NCBI GenBank assembly: GCA_903831545.1
Contig: CAIKYI010000620.1
Location: forward strand, 1 to 7,054
Reading direction: 5' to 3'
DNA length: 7,054 bases
Origin: an uncultured Methylobacter sp.
GTDB lineage: Bacteria; Pseudomonadota; Gammaproteobacteria; Methylococcales; Methylomonadaceae
The notes beneath the pieces are model-generated. The model did not search any database, was not told where the DNA came from, and saw only the letters and a program-made list of their open reading frames with translations. The position numbers were made by a program, and so were the translations under genes. Shown here piece after piece: positions 1 through 5,158 of the stretch; position 1 is the stretch's first letter; every line of letters starts with the position of its first letter.

Positions 1-217
1 AAAATGGATTACGTTTTCTCAATTCCTGTCAGTGTAATACAATGACTAGGTTTACTACCGTTTGTTTAGATCACTTATGTTTCTGCCAGCGGATTTTAAA
101 AACAAGGCTATAGCTGTGTTGACTGGCGATCACTTGATTTTCCGCACAGCCAATAAAACATTACAGCTACCTGTTCATGGGTAAGCGGTATTTAATAATT
201 AAAATAAGGTCAGTTCT
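1..217. other. Non-coding leader upstream of the membrane protein gene
   Basis: No open frame of useful length crosses this stretch; the ATG at position 4 runs into TGA at 43-45. It is AT-rich and probably holds the promoter of the gene at 218. I could not find a -35/-10 pair with proper spacing: TTGACT (119-124) and TTGATT (134-139) look like -35 boxes but lack a good -10 partner. A GCTGTG (113-118) / CACAGC (145-150) inverted repeat encloses both -35-like hexamers, so it could be a regulatory site or chance. The octamer GATCACTT occurs twice (69-76 and 128-135). Confidence 0.5.
206..209 (+). promoter_or_regulatory. Ribosome binding site for the DUF5765-like gene
   Basis: AAGG lies 8 nt before the ATG at 218. 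It supports that ATG as the start, which gives the characteristic Met-Cys-Trp-Ser N-terminus. Confidence 0.65.
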
Positions 218-973
218 ATGTGTTGGAGTGGTGAAGCGTCTGGTGTTCTAGCCGTCGCAGGTCTTAGTACCGCAGCTTATGTTGCGATAAAACAAGGGGA
301 ATCAAAAGAACTCTGGATTCCGTTAACTTATTTTGCCTTAATGGAATTATTGCAGGCGGTAACCTACGTTTATATCGATTTATGTGACAATCCGAGCAAT
401 CAGATCCTCACACTTTTAGGTTATTTACATGTTTCTTTCCAGCCATTTTTTGTAAATATGGTCGCGATGTATTTCATCCCGGAAAGCGTCAAATTAAAAA
501 TACGAACCACAGTGTACACGCTTTGCGCGATTGGCACGCTGTTCATGCTGATCAAAATGTATCCCTTCGTCTGGGCCGGTTCTTGCCACATTGGCACGGA
601 GGGTTTTTGCGGGCCAAGCGTTTGTTCTACTTCCGGTTCCTGGCATATTGCCTGGCAAATGCCTTTGAATGGCCTGATGTCCGATCCTGTCGGCTGGCTA
701 TTTGGCTTTAACTGGGGTTTACACGCTTTTACTTATATTCTTGTCGCGTTTTATCTGCCGCTGATGTACGGTTCCTGGCGTTTCGTTGGCTTCCATTATT
801 TAATCGGGCCATTTATTTCTGACGTTACCACAACAGATCCCAACGAATATGCGGCAGTATGGTGTTTGTTTTCGATTGCTTTGTGCGTATCGGTTATTAA
901 ATCGCCGATCAGAAAGCATCTGCACGTTAAAACCTGGCCGTTTTATAAAAAGTATATTGGTGATTCACTGTAA
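218..973 (+). CDS. DUF5765-like multi-spanning membrane protein, function unknown
   Basis: The product has 251 residues and is predicted by eye to be an integral inner-membrane protein with about seven hydrophobic segments (approximately residues 9-25, 32-54, 63-88, 97-118, 157-184, 187-204, 210-227). It has no cleavable signal peptide; the N-terminus MCWSGEAS runs directly into the first segment. The MCWS opening and general layout recall the uncharacterised DUF5765 family; this is recalled from memory, not searched. Residues 119-149 form a polar loop with Cys123, Cys131 and Cys136 plus His124 and His143, which could hold a disulfide or a metal. Histidines also fall in or near membrane segments (His71, His169, His193). 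The C-terminal tail (about 229-251) is Lys/Arg/His-rich and probably cytoplasmic. No enzymatic motif is recognisable. The gene stands alone and converges on amrS across a structured repeat, so co-transcription with the amr genes is unlikely. The coding call is firm; the family name is moderate. Confidence 0.7.
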   Translation: MCWSGEASGVLAVAGLSTAAYVAIKQGESKELWIPLTYFALMELLQAVTYVYIDLCDNPSNQILTLLGYLHVSFQPFFVNMVAMYFIPESVKLKIRTTVYTLCAIGTLFMLIKMYPFVWAGSCHIGTEGFCGPSVCSTSGSWHIAWQMPLNGLMSDPVGWLFGFNWGLHAFTYILVAFYLPLMYGSWRFVGFHYLIGPFISDVTTTDPNEYAAVWCLFSIALCVSVIKSPIRKHLHVKTWPFYKKYIGDSL

Positions 974-984
974 TTTGTAGCAAA

Positions 985-1144
985 GTAGGTCGGGTTAGGC
1001 GCGCAGGGTATAAGTCTTAAGCATCTACGACTTTTCTCGCGCCGTACCCTGACATGAGCAGCAAAGATAAGTTGGGTTACGCGGAAGCTAACCCGACAAT
1101 CGAAGTCAATATGTCGGATTACGGCTAGCGCCTAACCCTACGTA
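985..1144. repeat. Structured non-coding repeat with inverted ends (MITE/REP-like)
   Basis: The left end GGGTTAGGCGC (992-1002) is the exact reverse complement of the right end GCGCCTAACCC (1128-1138). Outside these arms GTAGG (985-989) faces CCTAC (1137-1141), offset by a TC insertion on the left. Inside is a hairpin of 1071-1079 with 1089-1097 (nine pairs, one G-T), whose loop can fold further as GC-GGAA-GC. An alternative pairing joins TAACCCGACA (1089-1098) with TGTCGGATTA (1112-1121) with one mismatch. The whole element fills the gap between two convergent genes. It contains no coding frame and resembles short GGGTTAG-type interspersed repeats seen in many bacterial chromosomes (recalled, not searched). 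It may end transcription from both sides, although there is no T-tract for a classical terminator. Confidence 0.65.
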
Positions 1145-1163
1145 ATTTTATCTCCCCTTAAGT

Positions 1164-2249
1164 TCACTCCATAAACACCGCTTGCCGTTTCGCTCCCCAG
1201 TCTCCCGGCTTGGACTGAAACACTCCCGCACAACGCTCGCCACAAAACCGGCAGTTTCCCGAACCATCCAGATTCCATTCGGACAATTGGTACCAATCAC
1301 GGCCTATCAGTAACTGTTTGCAGGCGTGACAATAAGTGCTGTCTCCGGACTTGTCATGCACATTGCCTACATACGCATAACGCACGCCGTTTTTGATAGC
1401 AATTCGCCTCGCCTGCAATAACGATGAAAGCTGCGTGGCCGGCTTATCCTGCATCTTCCAGTCGGGATGGAAGGCGCTAAAATGCATCGGCACCTCCGAT
1501 CCAAGATGTTCGACCACCCATTGGGTCATGGCTTCCAGTTCAGCTTCCGAATCATTTTCGCCCGGAATGATCAGCGTAGTTAGTTCCAGCCAGGTCGAGG
1601 TTTCATGCTTGATATACTTTAGCGTCTCCAAAACGGGTTCTAAATGGCTTCCAGTCAGCTCATGATAAAAACGCTCGGTAAAGGCTTTAAGATCAATATT
1701 GGCGGCATCCATCCATTGATAAAATTCCGCTCTGGGCTGTTCACAAACATAACCCGCCGAAACCGCAACCGATTTGATGCCCAGACTCCGACAGGCTTGT
1801 GCGGTATCCAGTGCATATTCATGAAAAATCACCGGATCGTTATAGGTGAAAGCTACGCTATCGCAGCCATAATGTTTTGCGGCTTGGGCAATAGCCTCGG
1901 GAGACGCTTTGCTCATTAAGGTATCCATTTCCCTGGATTTACTGATGTCCCAATTCTGACAGAACTTACAGGCCAAATTGCAACCAGCAGTCCCGAAAGA
2001 AAACACCGGAGTGCCGGGCAAAAAATGATTCAAGGGTTTTTTCTCGATAGGATCAATCGCAAAGCCACTGGAGCGCCCATAACTGGTCATCACAATCTGG
2101 CCATCCAGATTCTGTCTGACAAAACACAAGCCGCGCTGGTCATTGTGCATCTTACAGAAGCGAGGACAAAGGTCGCATTGCACGCGACCATCATCCAAGG
2201 TATGCCAGTAGCGGGTTTTAACAGTATCTTGGCTAAGAAATTCAGTCAT
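1164..2249 (-). CDS. amrS: AmrS, AmmeMemoRadiSam system radical SAM enzyme
   Basis: This is a 361-residue radical SAM protein related to pyruvate formate-lyase activating enzymes. Its place in the AmmeMemoRadiSam set is shown by the CNLACKFCQNWDIS block (residues 90-103), where Cys90, Cys94 and Cys97 form the CxxxCxxC ligands of the SAM-cleaving 4Fe-4S cluster. An N-terminal cluster has Cys25, Cys28, Cys32 and Cys42 (CxxCxxxC then GxC). A C-terminal cluster has Cys307, Cys310, Cys333 and Cys336, like a zinc ribbon or rubredoxin knuckle, with Cys340 nearby. Further family blocks are FTYNDP (134-139), DLKAF and IIPGENDS. The substrate is unknown, and the protein is expected to be cytoplasmic. 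The ATG at 2249 was chosen over an in-frame TTG eight codons upstream because AGGAG lies 7 nt before the ATG. The gene is divergent from amrB/amrA, the other two members of the set. Identity is high; the reaction is not known. Confidence 0.92.
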   Translation of the reverse strand: MTEFLSQDTVKTRYWHTLDDGRVQCDLCPRFCKMHNDQRGLCFVRQNLDGQIVMTSYGRSSGFAIDPIEKKPLNHFLPGTPVFSFGTAGCNLACKFCQNWDISKSREMDTLMSKASPEAIAQAAKHYGCDSVAFTYNDPVIFHEYALDTAQACRSLGIKSVAVSAGYVCEQPRAEFYQWMDAANIDLKAFTERFYHELTGSHLEPVLETLKYIKHETSTWLELTTLIIPGENDSEAELEAMTQWVVEHLGSEVPMHFSAFHPDWKMQDKPATQLSSLLQARRIAIKNGVRYAYVGNVHDKSGDSTYCHACKQLLIGRDWYQLSEWNLDGSGNCRFCGERCAGVFQSKPGDWGAKRQAVFME

Positions 2250-2256
2250 TATTGTT

Positions 2257-2261
2257 CTCCT
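2257..2261 (-). promoter_or_regulatory. Ribosome binding site deciding the amrS start
   Basis: On the minus strand AGGAG sits 7 nt before the ATG at 2249. This is an ideal site and argues against the longer TTG start at 2273, which lies upstream of it. Confidence 0.85.
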
Positions 2262-2345
2262 GCTTAGAAACAAATCGAATTAACGTTCTGCTATCTAGCA
2301 TGACTTATCAGCTGAAAAAAATAAATGATTTTCGTAGCCCTACGT

Positions 2346-2412
2346 ATTGATACTTATAGTAGAAAATTGATTTTGCCTCTATTATCCTTAGCCATTGGAA
2401 GATTGATACTTA
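2346..2412 (+). repeat. Two direct copies of ATTGATACTTA
   Basis: Identical 11-mers occur at 2346-2356 and 2402-2412 in the amrS-amrB spacer. They may be paired binding sites for a regulator, each also containing a TTGATA -35-like hexamer, or chance in AT-rich DNA. Confidence 0.35.
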
Positions 2413-2500
2413 ATCGACCATCATGATCACACCTGTAAAAAGCAGCTAGTTGTGTGGGGGCAATACCCAAGAATAAATTAACGATTTTCACGGTAAAAAC

Positions 2501-2504
2501 AGGA
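2501..2504 (+). promoter_or_regulatory. Ribosome binding site for amrB
   Basis: AGGA lies 7 nt before the ATG at 2512, which supports that start. Confidence 0.7.
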
Positions 2505-2511
2505 TAATCCC

Positions 2512-3291
2512 ATGATTAGACAACCCGCCGTAGCAGGCTCATTTTATCCTGCAAACCCAAAACAACTGCATCTGATGCTTACTCAATATTTGACTGAGGT
2601 AGCAACCGACGCAAAAGTACCCAAAGCCATTATCGTGCCTCACGCAGGCTATATTTATTCAGGCCCAATCGCCGCCAGTGCTTATGCCCGCTTAATAAAA
2701 GCCCATGACCTGATAACGCGTGTTGTAATCCTCGGACCTTCTCATCGTGTCGCCTTCAGAGGCCTTGCCGTGAGCAGAGCAGCGACTTTTTCCACGCCTC
2801 TGGGCGATATCCCGATTGATCAAAAAGCCGTGCAGGCCATAGTCCAACTGCCTTTTGTCGAATACATTGAGCAGGCTCATACCTATGAACATAGCCTTGA
2901 AGTGCATTTGCCCTTTTTACAGGAAGTCCTGGATCACTTTGAAATTGTGCCCATTGTGGCCGGTGACGCTACGCCCGATCAAGTTAGCCAGGTACTGGAA
3001 GCTCTGTGGGGAAATGAGGAAACGTTGATCGTGATCAGTTCTGACTTAAGCCATTACCTGGATTATGCAACGGCCAAGCTAATGGATGAAACAACCAGCA
3101 AAATCATCGAAGCTTTGGAATATGAAAAACTCGGTTCTGAAACCGCCTGTGGTAAGGTTCCTGTTAGCGGTTTGTTAAAACTGGCGAGAGACAAATCGTT
3201 GTCTATCAACACCATTGACTTACGCAATTCCGGCGACACCTCTGGAGATAAGTCTCGCGTAGTAGGCTACGGTGCTTATGTCCTTGAATAA
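2512..3291 (+). CDS. amrB: AmrB, MEMO1-family AmmeMemoRadiSam system protein B
   Basis: This 259-residue protein is of the MEMO family, whose fold is related to extradiol dioxygenases such as LigB. It opens with the family signature RQPAVAGSFYP (residues 3-13). The putative metal site is complete: His44 in PHAGY (43-47), His78 in GPSHR (75-79) and Cys213 in ACG, which correspond to the metal-ligand set described for human MEMO1 (His49, His81, Cys244). SSDLSHY (176-182), with Asp178 and His181, and the HSLEVHLPFL block (127-136) are also conserved. Length is normal for the family. Human MEMO1 has been linked to iron or copper binding, but no catalytic reaction is settled for the bacterial proteins. 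The 3' end overlaps amrA by 14 bp, so the two are almost certainly one transcript. It is divergent from amrS, the radical SAM partner. Confidence 0.93.
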   Translation: MIRQPAVAGSFYPANPKQLHLMLTQYLTEVATDAKVPKAIIVPHAGYIYSGPIAASAYARLIKAHDLITRVVILGPSHRVAFRGLAVSRAATFSTPLGDIPIDQKAVQAIVQLPFVEYIEQAHTYEHSLEVHLPFLQEVLDHFEIVPIVAGDATPDQVSQVLEALWGNEETLIVISSDLSHYLDYATAKLMDETTSKIIEALEYEKLGSETACGKVPVSGLLKLARDKSLSINTIDLRNSGDTSGDKSRVVGYGAYVLE

Positions 3292-3850
3292 AATTAACCA
3301 ACAGCGACTGCTGACCTTGGCCAAAAACTCCATTCAACATGGCTTGCACACAGGTCGGCCCTTAAAAATTGACCTGGCTGATTTCCCTGAAGCGTTGAAA
3401 CAACAGCGCGCCACCTTTGTTACCCTGGAGATCAATCAACAATTGCGCGGCTGTATCGGCATGCTGGAAGCGGTCAGACCTTTGGCCGAGGACATTGCCC
3501 AAAATGCCTTTTCAGCTGCATTTAAAGACCCCCGCTTTCCACCGTTAAATGCTGACGAATTTGATAAGCTTGAAATTCATTTGTCCCTGCTTACTGCGGC
3601 TGAACCTATGTCTTTTGGTTCGGAGCAGGAACTGATCGCCCAATTGCAACCCGGCATAGACGGTCTGATTTTGGAAGAAGGTTATCGACGCGGAACGTTT
3701 TTACCGTCAGTCTGGGAATCCCTGCCGGAGCCTGTGCAATTTTTACAGCACTTAAAACAAAAAGCCGGATTGTCGCCCGGCTATTGGTCTGAAAACATCC
3801 GTATTTATCGTTATCACGCTGAAATAATAGGTCAAGAATCGGCAAGGTAA
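3278..3850 (+). CDS. amrA: AmrA, AMMECR1-family AmmeMemoRadiSam system protein A
   Basis: The product has 190 residues from the preferred ATG at 3278. A GTG at 3272 would add two residues and cannot be excluded. AGTAGG at 3261-3266 is a possible binding site. The protein is a single AMMECR1 domain. The hallmark LRGCIG hexapeptide is present at about residues 56-61, followed by the ARF-like block FKDPRFPPL (about 82-90), the LEIHLSLLT strand, DGLILE (about 128-133), and RGTFLPSVWE (about 138-147). The invariant Cys in LRGCIG and the Arg before it line the conserved pocket and could take part in catalysis or binding; this is inferred from conservation. It is expected to be cytoplasmic. The overlap with amrB indicates translational coupling and probably equimolar production. 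No reaction is known to me for this family, so the name reflects family and system membership only. Confidence 0.93.
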   Translation: MSLNKINQQRLLTLAKNSIQHGLHTGRPLKIDLADFPEALKQQRATFVTLEINQQLRGCIGMLEAVRPLAEDIAQNAFSAAFKDPRFPPLNADEFDKLEIHLSLLTAAEPMSFGSEQELIAQLQPGIDGLILEEGYRRGTFLPSVWESLPEPVQFLQHLKQKAGLSPGYWSENIRIYRYHAEIIGQESAR

Positions 3851-3880
3851 CTCGAAACCTGATTATCTTCAAAAATAAGC

Positions 3881-3924
3881 CATGCCCGCGATTAAACTGC
3901 TCGCGGGCATAGCCCGCTCCTACC
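3881..3924 (+). repeat. REP element, GCGGGC type with CTCCTACC tail
   Basis: ATGCCCGCG (3882-3890) pairs perfectly with CGCGGGCAT (3902-3910) around an 11-nt loop. The right arm can instead fold as GCGGGC-ATA-GCCCGC (3903-3917), followed by TCCTACC (3918-3924). This two-way foldable palindrome with a CTCC-tail is the layout of REP sequences mobilised by RAYT (REP-associated tyrosine) transposases in Pseudomonas and other gammaproteobacteria. No RAYT gene is in the window. It lies 30 bp after the amrA stop and may stabilise or end that transcript. Confidence 0.75.
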
Positions 3925-3964
3925 AAATATCTCACCTAGGGTGAGCAGTTTCAAGGCTGCGAGC

Positions 3965-3988
3965 AAAACATAAACAGAACTATGTTTT
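3965..3988. repeat. AT-rich perfect hairpin
   Basis: AAAACATA (3965-3972) and TATGTTTT (3981-3988) form an 8-bp stem around an 8-nt loop. The stem is too AT-rich for a strong terminator, but the trailing T-run could help on the plus strand. It could equally be part of the neighbouring repeat. Confidence 0.4.
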
Positions 3989-4000
3989 CTAGGATTATTA

Positions 4001-4075
4001 GCACGCGGATGACAGGGATCGGGACGGATTTTTAAACATTGAAAAGCATTTATCTTACGTTTTTAATCCGTGTGC
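4001..4075. repeat. CGGAT-type inverted repeat
   Basis: GCACGCGGAT (4001-4010) pairs with ATCCGTGTGC (4066-4075) over ten positions with one G-T. An inner ACGGATT (4024-4030) can pair with AATCCGT (4065-4071) instead. It resembles the interspersed non-coding repeats built on CGGAT/ATCCG found in many bacterial genomes (recalled). It lies just downstream of the purC stop, where the fold might protect the mRNA 3' end. Confidence 0.5.
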
Positions 4076-4106
4076 CATTTCCCTAAATGTTTAATGATAA
4101 ATTTAA

Positions 4107-5000
4107 TCAACCCTGCGTTAACCGGACTTCTGCTTCACGATATTTCTCCGCGCAATACGCCGCTACTTCAGGCGGTAAATGCGGGCCTGGCGCTGTTTTA
4201 TTCCAGTCCAGGGTTTCCAGATAATCCCGGATATATTGTTTGTCGAAACTGGGCGGACTGATGCCGACCTGATATTGATCAGCAGGCCAGAACCGTGATG
4301 AATCAGGCGTCAAGGCTTCATCAATCAGATATAAAACACCCTCCTCATCGACGCCAAATTCAAATTTGGTATCGGCAATAATAATGCCCCGTTCTTTGGC
4401 GTAAGCGGCGGCTTCACGGTAAAGCGTTAAACTCGCGTCGCGGACTTTTTCCGCCAAGTCCCGACCTATCAAGTCAACTGTCGCCTCAAAAGTAACATTC
4501 TCGTCATGCTGATCGACGGCGGCTTTTGTGGATGGCGTGTAAATGGCTTCAGGTAATTGCTGGGCTTGCTGCAAACCTTCCGGTAATTGAATGCCGCAGA
4601 TAGCACCGGTTTTTTGGTAATCCTTCCAGCCGGAGCCGATCAGATAACCGCGCACAATGGCCTCAACCGGTAACGGCTTCAATAATTTAACCACGATAGC
4701 CCGACCTTCAATCTGTGCCCGTTCCGCAACATCGGGAATGATTTGTTCCAGCGGTATATCAGTCAGATGATTCGGCATAACGTGCGTCATTTTTTCAAAC
4801 CAGAAATTGGACACGCTGGTTAAAACCCGGCCTTTGCCCGGAATCGGGTCCGGCAAAATCACATCGAAGGCAGACAGACGGTCAGTACTCACAATCAGCA
4901 TGTGTTGGTCATCAATGTCATAAATATCCCGTACTTTTCCGCGAGCGCGAAGTTTCAAAGAGGGAAGTGATGATTCGTATAAAGCTTCTGGAACAGTCAT
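4107..5000 (-). CDS. purC: PurC, phosphoribosylaminoimidazole-succinocarboxamide (SAICAR) synthase
   Basis: This cytoplasmic enzyme of de novo purine synthesis joins CAIR and aspartate with ATP to give SAICAR. The 297-residue product is of the long type (about 300 residues, as in yeast Ade1), not the short E. coli type (about 237). Motifs in order are GKVRDIYD (residues 21-28), STDRLSAFD (38-46), signature 1 [16 protein letters not shown] (110-125), STKA and HDEN (157-168), signature 2 IADTKFEFG (208-216) and [12 protein letters not shown] (227-238). Ile121 stands where Thr or Ala is usual before GS, which is a mild deviation. The frame stays open upstream to 5141, but those 47 codons are a translation of a REP and promoter DNA. 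I start at the ATG at 5000, which matches the family N-terminus; its binding site (GAGA, 4 nt away) is weak. It follows pilU on the same strand after a 158-bp gap and probably has its own promoter. Confidence 0.96.
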   Translation of the reverse strand: MTVPEALYESSLPSLKLRARGKVRDIYDIDDQHMLIVSTDRLSAFDVILPDPIPGKGRVLTSVSNFWFEKMTHVMPNHLTDIPLEQIIPDVAERAQIEGRAIVVKLLKPLPVEAIVRGYLIGSGWKDYQKTGAICGIQLPEGLQQAQQLPEAIYTPSTKAAVDQHDENVTFEATVDLIGRDLAEKVRDASLTLYREAAAYAKERGIIIADTKFEFGVDEEGVLYLIDEALTPDSSRFWPADQYQVGISPPSFDKQYIRDYLETLDWNKTAPGPHLPPEVAAYCAEKYREAEVRLTQG

Positions 5001-5020
5001 AAGTTCTCGCTTGAATTCAA

Positions 5021-5051
5021 ATAGAGTGATTTTAGCAGTTATTACCGTCAA
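5021..5051 (-). promoter_or_regulatory. Possible purC promoter
   Basis: On the minus strand TTGACG (5051-5046) is a good -35 box. CTCTAT (5026-5021) is a poor -10 box at a long 19-bp spacing, 20 bp before the purC start. It is a weak prediction, supported mainly by its position after the pilU gap and next to a palindrome. Confidence 0.25.
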
Positions 5052-5066
5052 AGTTGTTAACAACTT
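5051..5066. promoter_or_regulatory. Perfect 16-bp palindrome, candidate operator
   Basis: AAGTTGTTAACAACTT is its own reverse complement with no loop, the form typical of a dimeric repressor site. It abuts the candidate purC -35 box. It does not match the E. coli PurR box (ACGCAAACGTTTGCGT), so the regulator is unknown. Confidence 0.45.
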
Positions 5067-5091
5067 GGTATGGGCAATTTGTGAGATCGAT

Positions 5092-5142
5092 GCCTGCGTC
5101 GCGACTAATGCTTCAAATCGCGACGTAGGCGTCGCTCCCACG
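5092..5142 (+). repeat. REP element, GCGACG type with CTCCCACG tail
   Basis: GCCTGCGTCGCG (5092-5103) pairs with CGCGACGTAGGC (5119-5130) over 12 positions with one G-T, around a 15-nt loop. The right arm can instead fold as GCGACG-TAGG-CGTCGC (5120-5135), followed by TCCCACG (5136-5142). Its plan equals that of the REP at 3881-3924 but with a different core, so it is a second REP family or subtype. It sits 16 bp after the pilU stop and may protect or end the pilTU transcript. Confidence 0.75.
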
Positions 5143-5158
5143 CAGATTCAAAAATAAC

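Larger units (their letters stand above)
2250..2511. other. Divergent control region between amrS and amrB
   Basis: This 262-bp AT-rich spacer must hold the promoters for both amrS (minus strand) and amrBA (plus strand) if they are transcribed locally. It contains the 11-mer ATTGATACTTA twice in direct orientation (2346-2356 and 2402-2412, 56 bp apart). It also contains CGTAG-CC-CTACG (2333-2344), a short inverted repeat. TATAGT (2355-2360) looks like a -10 box but lacks a good -35 partner. On the minus strand TAGATA, about 40 bp upstream of the amrS start, is a weak -10 candidate behind a T-rich run. I see no riboswitch that I recognise and no open frame. Confidence 0.45.
3851..4106. other. 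Repeat-rich spacer between convergent amrA and purC
   Basis: This is a 256-bp gap between two converging genes. It holds a REP element (3881-3924), an AT-rich hairpin (3965-3988) and a CGGAT-type inverted repeat (4001-4075), described separately. The only frame starting with ATG (3882) is an 18-codon translation of the REP and is not a gene. No T-tract terminator is clear for either gene. Confidence 0.6.

Noticed and set aside
124..139. Sigma-54-like TGGC...TTGA
   Set aside because: The spacing is one base short and the -12 GC is missing.
523..711. 62-residue frame inside the membrane protein gene
   Set aside because: It is out of frame with a convincing membrane protein and lacks its own start signals.
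985..1144. CRISPR array or tRNA-like element
   Set aside because: There are inverted arms, not regularly spaced direct repeats, and there is no cloverleaf or CCA end.
1393..1919. Plus-strand open frames inside amrS
   Set aside because: They are antisense shadows of a strongly supported gene with all family motifs; the same holds for frames opposite purC, pilU, pilT, amrB and amrA.
2250..2273. AmrS starting at the TTG at 2273
   Set aside because: An AGGAG site lies inside that extension, 7 nt before the ATG at 2249, and no binding site is evident for the TTG.
3882..3938. 18-codon frame between amrA and purC
   Set aside because: It is a translation of the REP palindrome, with no binding site.
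5001..5141. PurC starting at 5141 (344 residues)
   Set aside because: The extra 47 codons translate a REP and promoter-like DNA and have no match to the PurC N-terminus; the ATG at 5000 gives the family-typical start.
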